Origin: Sporolactobacillus shoreae
GTDB lineage: Bacteria; Bacillota; Bacilli; Bacillales; Sporolactobacillaceae
Assembly (NCBI RefSeq): GCF_004684935.1
Contig: NZ_SRJD01000007.1
Coordinates: 62,001-126,000 of the forward strand
DNA length: 64,000 nt
Reading direction: 5' to 3'
Part shown: positions 20,665-28,646 of the stretch, piece after piece
Position numbering within the stretch: position 1 is the stretch's first letter
How the letters are laid out: each line of letters begins with the position of its first letter
Program-made: the position numbers and the translations under genes
The notes under the pieces: model-generated
Database searches by the model: none
The model's input: only the letters and a program-made list of their open reading frames with translations
Told to the model about the DNA's origin: nothing

Positions 20665-21981
20665 TCAGGCCGTTTCTTTTCCTATTACGTCAGCACCGTG
20701 TTCTTTGTTGTATTCATCTTCTTCTCTGAGTTTCTGTCTGTCGACAGCACGGAAGAACGGATAGTAGATGAAAAATGAAAGAACGATATTGACAGCCTGT
20801 ATAATTGCTCCGGAAATATGTCCACCTGTTGCTAAGTAGCCTGAGATAATCGGCGGTGTTGTCCAGGGAACCGCGATGCCTGCTGTCAGCGAAACCCACC
20901 CGAATTTCATAGAGAAATAGGTTGTTGTCAAAACGACGATTGGCGTAAGGACAAATGGAATGATCATCATCGGGTTCATGACGATCGGCAATCCGAACAG
21001 TATCGGTTCGTTGATATTAAATATTGCCGGTCCGACAACGAGCTTTCCCAATGCTTTCAGCTGCTGGCTTTTCGCAAGGAAGGCAATCATGAATGCAAGG
21101 GCGAGGGTTGTCCCTGAACCGCCAAGGTTGATGAAGTTATCGAAGATCTGCTGCGTCACGATATTCGGAAGTACCTGATGCGCTTGGAAAGCAACACGGT
21201 TGGCATCCATTGCGCCATACCAGATCGGAGCCATAATACCGCCGACAATATTGGCACCGTGAATACCGAAAGACCAAAGGAATACAATGGCGAATTCAGC
21301 GACTAAGCTCCCTCCGTAACTGCCGCCGACCATGCTTAACGGTTTACCGATGACAGAGGTAATAACGTTTGGAATGCTTCCGATCGATGTATGTTCCACA
21401 AGAATTCTGAGGAGCCATACCAGCACAACAACTGCGAACCCGGGAATCAGCGCTGAGAACGATTTGCTGACAGCGGGTGGCACAGAATCCGGCATTTTAA
21501 TCGTAATGTTTTTCTGAATAAAAAATCTGTAAATTTCCGCAGAACATAATCCGAAGATGATGGCCATGAACAATCCCTGGCTGCCCAGCAAAGCGAGTGG
21601 AACATCGCTGAGTTTATCCAGAGGAATGGCAAGTAAGAATGCAGCCACTGAAATGATTCCAGACGACAGTGGATCAACTTTGTAACTCTGCGCCAGATAA
21701 TAAGCAATACCAAAGGCGGCGACAAGGCCCATAATGCTGAACGTCGCGTTAACCGGATATTGAGCCACCGTGGCCCAATCTTTACCGAAAATTCCTGCCA
21801 TGAAATTTTGATACGCAGGAATCGGGAAGTTTGCGATAATCAGGAATAATGATCCGATAATAATCAGCGGCATGGCCAGCATAATACCATCACGAAGGGC
21901 CACGAGATGACGCTGACTCGCTATCTTGCCGGCTATTGGCAACAATTTTTCATCAATAAAACTACCTTTTGTTTCACTCAT
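20665..21981 (-). CDS. PTS lactose/cellobiose-family IIC permease
   Basis: Membrane channel of the beta-glucoside PTS, about ten helices in 438 residues. It has characteristic stretches such as [15 protein letters not shown] near the start, [21 protein letters not shown] and [16 protein letters not shown] in the second half. It resembles CelB/LicC. The ATG overlaps the IIB stop codon (ATGA), and AAAGGAGGGG lies upstream. Transported sugars are probably cellobiose or related beta-glucosides, given the two GH1 6-phospho-beta-glucosidases downstream. Confidence 0.93.
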   Translation of the reverse strand: MSETKGSFIDEKLLPIAGKIASQRHLVALRDGIMLAMPLIIIGSLFLIIANFPIPAYQNFMAGIFGKDWATVAQYPVNATFSIMGLVAAFGIAYYLAQSYKVDPLSSGIISVAAFLLAIPLDKLSDVPLALLGSQGLFMAIIFGLCSAEIYRFFIQKNITIKMPDSVPPAVSKSFSALIPGFAVVVLVWLLRILVEHTSIGSIPNVITSVIGKPLSMVGGSYGGSLVAEFAIVFLWSFGIHGANIVGGIMAPIWYGAMDANRVAFQAHQVLPNIVTQQIFDNFINLGGSGTTLALAFMIAFLAKSQQLKALGKLVVGPAIFNINEPILFGLPIVMNPMMIIPFVLTPIVVLTTTYFSMKFGWVSLTAGIAVPWTTPPIISGYLATGGHISGAIIQAVNIVLSFFIYYPFFRAVDRQKLREEDEYNKEHGADVIGKETA

Positions 21982-22310
21982 TTCTTTTCCCCTCCTTTCC
22001 CCGTTTGATTATTTAGTAGACTTTCAGCCTGAGCAAGAACTTTTGCTCCGTTCATTGTCCCGTATTCAATCGAGCCAATGACATCAACCGGGACATTTTT
22101 TTCCTCCCCCAGTTTTTTAAACTTGCTTAGGAGGTATCTGACTTGAGGACCAAGAAGCAGTACATCCGTGGAATCAATTTCTAGAGGCACTTGCTCCGCG
22201 GGAACGGCGATTATTGTATAATCCTTATTTTGCGCCTTTGAAGCCGTTTCCATTTTCGAAACTAACAAACTAGTAGACATTCCTGCTGCACAACAAAGTA
22301 CGATTTTCAT
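21978..22310 (-). CDS. PTS lactose/cellobiose-family IIB component
   Basis: IIB subunit of 110 residues, first gene of the operon. The phosphocysteine is Cys7 in [19 protein letters not shown] is about 10 nt before ATG 22310; the 14-codon upstream extension has no ribosome site and overlaps the cre box, so it is not used. It is transcribed from the sigma-A type promoter at 22364-22392 and is under the GntR operator and a catabolite repression site. Confidence 0.93.
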   Translation of the reverse strand: MKIVLCCAAGMSTSLLVSKMETASKAQNKDYTIIAVPAEQVPLEIDSTDVLLLGPQVRYLLSKFKKLGEEKNVPVDVIGSIEYGTMNGAKVLAQAESLLNNQTGKGGEKK

Positions 22311-22336
22311 AATATGATTCCCACCTTTCCAAATAA

Positions 22337-22352
22337 ATGCAATCGCTTTCAT
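22337..22352 (-). promoter_or_regulatory. Catabolite-responsive element (cre)
   Basis: ATGAAAGCGATTGCAT on the minus strand matches the Bacillus cre consensus with one mismatch. It lies just downstream of the predicted transcription start of the beta-glucoside PTS operon, where CcpA acts as a roadblock. Confidence 0.65.
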
Positions 22353-22363
22353 AGAACAAATAT

Positions 22364-22404
22364 AGTATAATTTATTGGTACCAATTATTCAAGTACCAAT
22401 AAAT
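22364..22404 (-). promoter_or_regulatory. Promoter of the beta-glucoside PTS operon with GntR operator
   Basis: On the minus strand TTGAAT (22387-22392), a 17-nt spacer and TATACT (22364-22369) form a sigma-A promoter. A perfect 12-bp inverted repeat ATTTATTGGTAC/GTACCAATAAAT (22370-22381, 22393-22404) brackets the -35 box, and an inner ATTGGTACCAAT palindrome lies in the spacer. The divergent GntR/UTRA regulator is the obvious ligand-controlled repressor for it. Confidence 0.7.
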
Positions 22405-22466
22405 ATTTTTTATTTGCTTTTATTCATCAATTTATGGTATTAATTCAAAGAGACGGAGGTTTCAAA

Positions 22467-23171
22467 ATGGTAAAATATAAAGAAGTCGCAGAGGATATAC
22501 AGAAAAGGATCTACGCCAATGAATTTAATGGAAAGTTGCCCACGGAACAGGCGCTCATAGAAATGTATGATGTAAGCCGAAATACCATTCGTAGTGCCAT
22601 AAATATTCTGGTTAAGCGCGGAAGCATTCATAAGGTACAGGGAAGCGGTCTTTACATCAACAGGAAAACGACAGACGATAAAACGATTATCAATCTATCG
22701 GTAAAAATCGGACTGACTCGCTTACTGCCTAAAAGCACCATAACATCGGAGGTTCTGGATTTCCATATATTTCCAGCAGATGCAGCCATGGCCCAGGAAT
22801 TCAACTGCGATCCTGAAACATTGATTTACAGGGTTAAAAGACTCCGGATGATTGATGGTAAACCACTGGCCATTGAGAATTCTTACTACAATAAAGATAT
22901 CGTCAAATATCTGGACAAAAATATTGTCAAAAATTCGATTTATTCCTATATCGAGAATGACTTGAAGATGGACATTCGTTTTTCAGATGAATACATCTCT
23001 ATGAAACGTCTGTCTGATGAAGAATGCCATCTGTTGAATCTGAATCAGGGCAGTTCCTGTCTGATGATCAAGGAAATCAACTTCCTGAGAAACAGTGCGA
23101 TCTTCAACGTTTCCGAGACCTTGTACAACAGTGATCATATTGCACTGTACGCACCGGTGCAGCGGGACTAG
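22467..23171 (+). CDS. GntR/HutC-family transcriptional regulator with UTRA domain
   Basis: N-terminal winged helix (YKEVAEDIQKRIYANEF, LPTEQALIEMYDVSRNTIRSAI) and a C-terminal UTRA effector domain (YRVKRLRMIDGKPLAIENSYY). GGAGG lies 7 nt before ATG 22467; an 11-codon upstream extension lacks a site. It is divergent from the PTS operon and likely represses it until a phosphorylated beta-glucoside binds. Its own promoter overlaps or abuts the same operator, so autoregulation is probable. Confidence 0.9.
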   Translation: MVKYKEVAEDIQKRIYANEFNGKLPTEQALIEMYDVSRNTIRSAINILVKRGSIHKVQGSGLYINRKTTDDKTIINLSVKIGLTRLLPKSTITSEVLDFHIFPADAAMAQEFNCDPETLIYRVKRLRMIDGKPLAIENSYYNKDIVKYLDKNIVKNSIYSYIENDLKMDIRFSDEYISMKRLSDEECHLLNLNQGSSCLMIKEINFLRNSAIFNVSETLYNSDHIALYAPVQRD

Positions 23172-23221
23172 TAAAAAGTCGGCCAACAGGAATCGCACAT
23201 CAATAGTTTTTCATGGGAAAA

Positions 23222-23264
23222 AATGCTCTGCTATTTTTACTTTTTTCGTAAAGATGGCAGAGCA
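23222..23264 (+). terminator. Hairpin after the GntR gene
   Basis: Outer stem ATGCTCTGC/GCAGAGCAT with an inner TTTAC/GTAAA pairing. No T run follows, so it may be a weak terminator or an RNA 3' end stabiliser. Confidence 0.35.
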
Positions 23265-23342
23265 TCTTCCACTCTTATCCTCAATTCTCTGATGATAAAA
23301 TTCAGATCATTCTTAGCCCTCCTGTTTCTTATACGGTCTAAC

Positions 23343-23374
23343 AAAAAAGCAGTTCACCCTGTAATCGGTGAACT
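23343..23374 (-). terminator. Rho-independent terminator of the aldehyde dehydrogenase gene
   Basis: Eight-bp stem AGTTCACC/GGTGAACT (23351-23358, 23367-23374), followed by GCTTTTTTG on the minus strand, 35 bp past the stop codon. Confidence 0.75.
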
Positions 23375-23408
23375 ACCCTTCTGGATCCTATTTCTATTTG
23401 AAGCATCC

Positions 23409-24878
23409 TCAGAAATTATAGTCAAGATTAATAAATTTCACATTCACGTATTCATCAATGCCCTGGTGTCCGTTTTCACGGCCAACCCCTGAGTGCTTGA
23501 CACCGCCGAACGGTGCCTGAGTGAATGCGACTGCGTTGCTATTGACACCGACCATGCCGTACTGGAGCTTTCTGCTGACCCTGGCAATAGTCTTCAGGTC
23601 TCTTGTATAGAAATAGCTGGCCAGTCCATAAGCTGTGTCATTTGCCATGGCAATGACTTCATCCGTATCGGAGAATGAGATCACCGGAATCACCGGACCG
23701 AATGTTTCCTCATAAAAGATCTTCATTTTATTGGTGACACCGGTCAGGACGGTCGGTGCATAGAAGTAACCTTCTGCAAGGGCTCCGTCTGTCAGCCTTT
23801 TGCCCCCGGTCTCAAGTTTCGCGCCTTTGGCAACAGCGTCCGCGATCTGCCCGTCAATCTTGGCGATCGCATCTTCCCGGATCAGCGGCCCGGCGTCGAC
23901 ACCATTCTCAAGCCCATTACCGACCTTCACATTTTTTACTGCTGCGACAAGCTGTTCCGTAAATTCCTTTAGTATCGACTGATGGACAAAAATCCGGTTT
24001 GGCGAGGTGCAGACCTGTCCGTTGTTTCGATACTTTGAACCGACAAGATTAGGGATAACCTTTTCGACAGGTGCGTCGCCGAAGACGATAAAGGGCGCAT
24101 GTCCGCCGAGTTCGAGCGAGATCTTTTTCACTGTCTCGGCGGACTGACCGAAGAGCAGTTTGCCAACCGCGGTCGATCCGGTAAACGCAATTTTACGCAC
24201 GGTATCGCTTTGAGTCAGCGTTCGACCAATCGCCGGGGCATCGCCCATAACCAGATTGACGACGCCGTCAGGAAGTCCGCCTTCCTGGAAAATCACCATC
24301 AACGCCGTTGCCGAGAGCGGCGTTTCCGGTGACGGTTTGAGTACAATCGTATTACCCGCCGCAATTGCCGGGGAAATTTTGCGTGTGATCATCGAAGAAG
24401 GAAAGTTCCAGGGAGTGATCGCCCCAACGACGCCAAGCGGTTCTTTCTCAACGAGGAACAGATGTCCGTTCGGTCCTGGAATCGTTTCGCCATAGACACG
24501 GCGCAGTTCTTCCGCATACCAGCGGACACTCTCCGCTCCAGCGAGAATCTCCCCCTTTGCCTGGGCCACTGGTTTACCCTGCTCCAAAGTCATGATCACC
24601 GCAAGCTGATCTGCCCGTTCAACAATCAGATCAGCAATCGTACGCATGATCTGCGCCCGCTGATCGGCCGGTGTGTCTGCCCAATCTGGAAACGCCTCAC
24701 TTGCGGCTTTAATTGCTTTTTCAGTATCTACGGCGCCGCCGCGTGCGACTGTAGCAATCACTCTCCCGGTCGCCGGGTTGATTACTTCATCTGTCGCGCC
24801 GCTTTCTGCATTCACCCATTTCCCATTGATAAAAAGCTGGTGAGGCGCATTTTTCAACAACAGTTCCATATCTGACAT
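23409..24878 (-). CDS. gabD: NAD(P)-dependent aldehyde dehydrogenase (succinate-semialdehyde dehydrogenase-like)
   Basis: Oxidises an aldehyde to the acid. GabD-type features include TPWNFPSSMITRKISPA, the cofactor loop FTGSTAVGK, the general base Glu256 in LELGGHAP and the nucleophile Cys290 in NNGQVC. The 489-residue length is standard. GAGGTGG lies 4 nt before the ATG. It is a single-gene unit by its own terminator, with no other GABA-pathway gene nearby, so the physiological aldehyde is uncertain; glycolaldehyde- or lactaldehyde-type substrates are alternatives. Confidence 0.85.
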   Translation of the reverse strand: MSDMELLLKNAPHQLFINGKWVNAESGATDEVINPATGRVIATVARGGAVDTEKAIKAASEAFPDWADTPADQRAQIMRTIADLIVERADQLAVIMTLEQGKPVAQAKGEILAGAESVRWYAEELRRVYGETIPGPNGHLFLVEKEPLGVVGAITPWNFPSSMITRKISPAIAAGNTIVLKPSPETPLSATALMVIFQEGGLPDGVVNLVMGDAPAIGRTLTQSDTVRKIAFTGSTAVGKLLFGQSAETVKKISLELGGHAPFIVFGDAPVEKVIPNLVGSKYRNNGQVCTSPNRIFVHQSILKEFTEQLVAAVKNVKVGNGLENGVDAGPLIREDAIAKIDGQIADAVAKGAKLETGGKRLTDGALAEGYFYAPTVLTGVTNKMKIFYEETFGPVIPVISFSDTDEVIAMANDTAYGLASYFYTRDLKTIARVSRKLQYGMVGVNSNAVAFTQAPFGGVKHSGVGRENGHQGIDEYVNVKFINLDYNF

Positions 24879-25059
24879 GATTCCACCTCATTCATTGATC
24901 GATTCCAACGAATCAAAAATATGACACAACCTAGAGCAGTACCCAGATTAAGCATAACCTATGACCAGTCAACTTTCTATAACTTTGCCGTACCTAGGTT
25001 ACTGCGAGATCATTTTATTTACACGACAGATCCACAGTGTAAAAAATATCCCAGTATTT

Positions 25060-27267
25060 TTATTTCGCTTCATCATGAATCAGCACCAAACGTCCTCTCG
25101 ACAAAACGAACGGTACGTGCAGCGTCCTTACACTGTCGCCGCCCACCATCACTTCAAATTTTCCATCATCGCTCTTAAACGTGAGATCGGAATGATAGTA
25201 TCTGAGCATCGATTCCTGAATCGTAAAGTGGAGGTATTTGCGCTCCCCCGGCAGTAGATCGATCTTTTTAAAAGCCTTCAGTTCTTTCACAGGCCGTACC
25301 ACTTCCCCGGAAATATCCCGGATATAAAGCTGTACAACTTCTGATCCGGCAACTTTTCCGGAATTCCGGACGCAGACAGTAACCTGAACGGACATGGACC
25401 CGGCGATTCGGACCGCTGCCAGGCTCAACCCGCTATATTCAAACGTGGTATAGCTCAATCCAAAACCAAAGGGAAAAAGCGCGTCATTCGGGCAATCCAG
25501 ATATTTTGAAACGTATTTCTTTTTGTCCCCGTTTTCTGCGAGTGGGCGGCCGGTATTATAGCAATTATAATAAATCGGGATCTGTCCGATTGTTCTGGGA
25601 AAGGACATGCTGAGTTTTCCCGACGGATTGGCTCTTCCCGTCAGCAGATTAAAAACAGCATGCGCACCTTCAGATCCCGGATACCAGACTTCAAGCAGTG
25701 CGTCGACGTCGTCAATCAGCGGAGTGAGGTCGAGCGGTCGACCGTTAAAAAGTACGATAACTAAGGGTTTCCGCAGGGCTTTCAGTTCCCGGATGAGTTC
25801 AAGCTGGCATTCAGGCAGGTCGATGTGTGCCCTGCTGGATGCTTCGCCGCTCATATTTGATGCTTCGCCCACGGCTGCAATGATCAAATTCGCCCCCCTT
25901 GCCGTCTTTATCGCCTCATTCAGCAGCTCCCGATTCCCCTCAAGAATCCCTGAGCCTCTGGAGGAATACGTCTTAAAAATTTTTTCAGACCTGAATGCTG
26001 CAGTCAGCGTTTCGGTCGCATTCGGATCCCCCCGCCACGACCAGGCACCAAGAATGGCTCCGTTGTCTGCGAATGGACCGATGATCGCCAGTTTCTGATT
26101 TTGCTTCAATGGGAGAATGCCGCTGTTTTTCAGAAGAACACAGCTTTGCTCAGCGGCTTTTTGAGCCTGATCCCGATGATCTCGGCAATAAACAACCCTT
26201 TTTTCTTTTTCTTCATCGGCTCCGCGGAATGGGTTTTCAAAAAGGCCGAGATCATTTTTCAGTTTCAGAATCCGCCAAACGGCTTCGTCGATCCGGGACT
26301 CCAGAATTTTATGCTCATTGACCAGCCGTTCCAGGTGGTGCATATAGCAGAACGTTCCCATTTCGATATCAACGCCTGCCTCTATAGCTTTCATCGCCGC
26401 TTCCTTTTCGTCTGCAGCAACACTGTGCGGAACCAATTCGCGTACAGCTCCCGAGTCGGAAATAGTTACACCATCAAAACCCCATTCATCCCTGAGCACC
26501 TTCCGCAGAAGCCAATGGTTGGCGGTGGCCGGAATCCCATCCACAGTATTATAAGCGGTCATGATCAACCTGCATCCCGCTTCGATGGCCGACTTATAGG
26601 AAACCAGATAGTCCTGCCTCATCTGCCGTTCCGACATATTGACGGTATTGTACTCGCGTCCGCCCTCAACCGCTCCATAACCTGCAAAATGTTTGACACA
26701 GGCCGCTGTCCGATTCAGATCATTTTTTAAATCGTCGCCCTGAAAACCATCAACAAACGCTTGAGCGAACACGGAATTCAGGTAAGGATCTTCACCTGTG
26801 GATTCCATCACCCGGCCCCATCTCGGATCGCGTACCAAATCAACCATGGGAGCAAAAACAACGTGGACACCGCTGACAGATGCCTCACGGGCAGCTACCT
26901 CGGACGCCCGCTTCGCAAGCGTCGGATCCCATGAACAGCCAAGCGCCAGTGGAATTGGAAAAATGGTTTTATACCCGTGAATCACATCCGCCATGATCAG
27001 AAGAGGAATGTGATGCCGGTTTTTCTCAAGCTGATTTTTCAGCATTTTCTTGATCCGGCCGGCTCCCGAAGCCCCAAGAACAGATCCGCTGTTTCCCACC
27101 ATTTCATCGGTTACGCCCATTTTCATCATCTGTCCGGCTGCTTTCTCATTCAGATCCTGATAAAAGTGGCTGTGCAGTTGGGTCATCTGACCGATTTTTT
27201 CTTTCAGGCTGAGCTGTGCAAGCAATTCTCTCAGTCGGTGCTCTTCCAAGTTCATTCTCCTTCCCAT
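25060..27267 (-). CDS. Beta-glucosidase (GH3, BglX type) without signal peptide
   Basis: GH3 enzyme with the N-terminal TIM barrel (nucleophile Asp271 in VTISDSGAV; KHFAGYGAVEGG), an alpha/beta sandwich domain (IGPFADNGAILGAW, ASNMSGEASSRA) and a C-terminal fibronectin III-like domain (SVQVTVCVRNSGKVAGSEVVQLYIRD). It is cytoplasmic by sequence, so it acts on imported oligosaccharides. The start is uncertain: ATG 27267 has no ribosome site, ATG 27255 is 1 to 2 nt after AAGGAG, and TTG 27249 is spaced ideally from it (7 nt). A terminator-like hairpin precedes the gene. Confidence 0.9.
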   Translation of the reverse strand: MGRRMNLEEHRLRELLAQLSLKEKIGQMTQLHSHFYQDLNEKAAGQMMKMGVTDEMVGNSGSVLGASGAGRIKKMLKNQLEKNRHHIPLLIMADVIHGYKTIFPIPLALGCSWDPTLAKRASEVAAREASVSGVHVVFAPMVDLVRDPRWGRVMESTGEDPYLNSVFAQAFVDGFQGDDLKNDLNRTAACVKHFAGYGAVEGGREYNTVNMSERQMRQDYLVSYKSAIEAGCRLIMTAYNTVDGIPATANHWLLRKVLRDEWGFDGVTISDSGAVRELVPHSVAADEKEAAMKAIEAGVDIEMGTFCYMHHLERLVNEHKILESRIDEAVWRILKLKNDLGLFENPFRGADEEKEKRVVYCRDHRDQAQKAAEQSCVLLKNSGILPLKQNQKLAIIGPFADNGAILGAWSWRGDPNATETLTAAFRSEKIFKTYSSRGSGILEGNRELLNEAIKTARGANLIIAAVGEASNMSGEASSRAHIDLPECQLELIRELKALRKPLVIVLFNGRPLDLTPLIDDVDALLEVWYPGSEGAHAVFNLLTGRANPSGKLSMSFPRTIGQIPIYYNCYNTGRPLAENGDKKKYVSKYLDCPNDALFPFGFGLSYTTFEYSGLSLAAVRIAGSMSVQVTVCVRNSGKVAGSEVVQLYIRDISGEVVRPVKELKAFKKIDLLPGERKYLHFTIQESMLRYYHSDLTFKSDDGKFEVMVGGDSVRTLHVPFVLSRGRLVLIHDEAK

Positions 27268-27285
27268 CAGAAGGCCAAGTAATAA

Positions 27286-27325
27286 AAAAGGAGGCGTACG
27301 CCCGTTGAAAAATGTACGCCTCCTT
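27286..27325 (-). terminator. Terminator-like hairpin in front of the GH3 gene
   Basis: Perfect 12-bp stem AAGGAGGCGTAC/GTACGCCTCCTT (27288-27299, 27314-27325) followed on the minus strand by TTTTTTATT, ending about 20 nt before the first candidate start. The dehydrogenase upstream already has its own terminator, so this may be a transcription attenuator for the glucosidase gene. Confidence 0.55.
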
Positions 27326-27490
27326 GATTATATTCTTGTTCTCGCAGCTTATTTCATGTGGACAGAGCGGCACATAGGGGAATCTTTTGTATGATTATTT
27401 TCTGTTTCGGTGCGCCTTTCGCTCAATTAAATGCGAACTTGAAATTTTGGTCGCGTCAAATACATTTTGTTGTGTATTATCTGTTAACAA

Positions 27491-27524
27491 CAAAAAAACA
27501 GACATCGAGGTCTGTTTTTTTTCA
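27491..27524 (-). terminator. Rho-independent terminator of the 2-hydroxyacid dehydrogenase gene
   Basis: Stem AAACAGAC/GTCTGTTT (27496-27503, 27510-27517) followed by a T run on the minus strand, starting within a few bases of the stop codon. Confidence 0.8.
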
Positions 27525-28496
27525 TTGTTGCAAATGATGAAGCTCTTTTTCATTAGCTAAGTGCGACAACGGCTCATGTTGAATAAACCGGCGGATATTC
27601 TCAACAGTCACCTCGGCCACCCGAGTAACACTTTCCTGCGTCGTGCCGCCGATATGCGGCGTGGCAATCAGGTTGTCGAGATCAGGCAGAGGTTCAGCAG
27701 GCGGCTCCGACTCAAAAACATCGAGCGCCGCTCCGCCGATTTTTTTTTGGCGCAAAGCTTCAAATAGTGCCGGTTCATCGATCAGGGCGCCCCGGGAAAT
27801 ATTGATCAGATACGCTGAATCCTTCATTTTATCCATCGCCTCAGCATTGATCAGATGATAATTTGTCTTCTTCAGCGATGTGCTGACCACGATATAATCG
27901 GAATCGGCGAGCAGCGTGTCGAGATCGACAAATGCCGCGCGCAGCCTGGCCGCCGCGTCATAGTCCTTATGCACGCCATAGGCGATGACTTTCATATCGA
28001 ATGCGCCGGCGATTCGGGCGATCTTCATTCCTATTGACCCGAAGCCGATGATTCCCAGAGTCTTTCCGCTGCACTCAAAGCCGTTATTGTGTAACCAATG
28101 GCCATCCTTCGTCTGCTTATCCAGCAGCGGTATCTTTCTCGAAATCGCCACCATCAGCCCGATCGCAAGTTCTGCAACCGATGTTGCATTTTCACCTGGT
28201 GCGTTACTGACATAAATTCCCTTCTGGGTCGCGTAATCAATATCCACATTGTCAAGGCCCGTGCCGGTTTTTAAAATATATTTGAGCTGCGGTGCTGCGT
28301 CAATCACTTCCTGATCGGCGGGTGCCACCGCGGTTATATAGACAGACGCATCATGGATCGCATCAATAATGTTCTGTTTATTACTTGCCTGATCGTACAT
28401 CAGGCAGGTCACTTCCGCACCGATTGACTCGAGCTGGCTTACGATCGTTTGATGAATTGGAAAATAGGATTTCCCTACACAAAATAGGACTTTCAC
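27522..28496 (-). CDS. D-2-hydroxyacid dehydrogenase (phosphoglycerate dehydrogenase-like)
   Basis: NAD-dependent D-isomer-specific dehydrogenase, 324 residues. The nucleotide-binding motif GFGSIGMKIA, the catalytic arginine region NISRGALID and the catalytic pair Glu (FESEPP) and His (TPHIGGTT) are present. The GTG start at 28496 is preceded by GAGAGGAGG with 9 nt spacing; the frame extends 12 codons upstream without a site. There is no ACT domain, so it is unlikely to be the serine-pathway enzyme. It could act on glyoxylate, hydroxypyruvate or a sugar acid. Confidence 0.88.
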   Translation of the reverse strand: MKVLFCVGKSYFPIHQTIVSQLESIGAEVTCLMYDQASNKQNIIDAIHDASVYITAVAPADQEVIDAAPQLKYILKTGTGLDNVDIDYATQKGIYVSNAPGENATSVAELAIGLMVAISRKIPLLDKQTKDGHWLHNNGFECSGKTLGIIGFGSIGMKIARIAGAFDMKVIAYGVHKDYDAAARLRAAFVDLDTLLADSDYIVVSTSLKKTNYHLINAEAMDKMKDSAYLINISRGALIDEPALFEALRQKKIGGAALDVFESEPPAEPLPDLDNLIATPHIGGTTQESVTRVAEVTVENIRRFIQHEPLSHLANEKELHHLQQ

Positions 28497-28646
28497 GCCT
28501 TTGATCCTCCTCTCGGGAAAATGCCGGCCCATTCCGGTCTGATATGTTCATTTTAACAGGTCGGAGGCAATCTACCAAGACAGGAACACTTTTGTGTCGG
28601 ATCTTCTGTCAGAAGGTATTTTTTGACACTTTTTTTCTAAAAAAAC

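Noticed and set aside
24925..25010. Inverted AACCTAG/CTAGGTT pair upstream of the aldehyde dehydrogenase
   Set aside because: Arms are 7 bp and about 60 bp apart with no promoter context; plausible by chance.
26101..26730. 209-codon ORF antisense to the GH3 gene
   Set aside because: Opposite strand of an intact GH3 domain; no motif or ribosome site.
27314..27332. TATAAT next to the hairpin before the GH3 gene as its promoter
   Set aside because: It directly abuts the hairpin arm, so transcription would start inside the stem, and there is no acceptable -35; hairpin and promoter cannot both work as drawn.
28590..28645. Plus-strand terminator-like GTGTC...GACACTTTTTTT after the GH42 gene
   Set aside because: Only a 5-bp outer stem with a long loop, and no plus-strand gene to end there.
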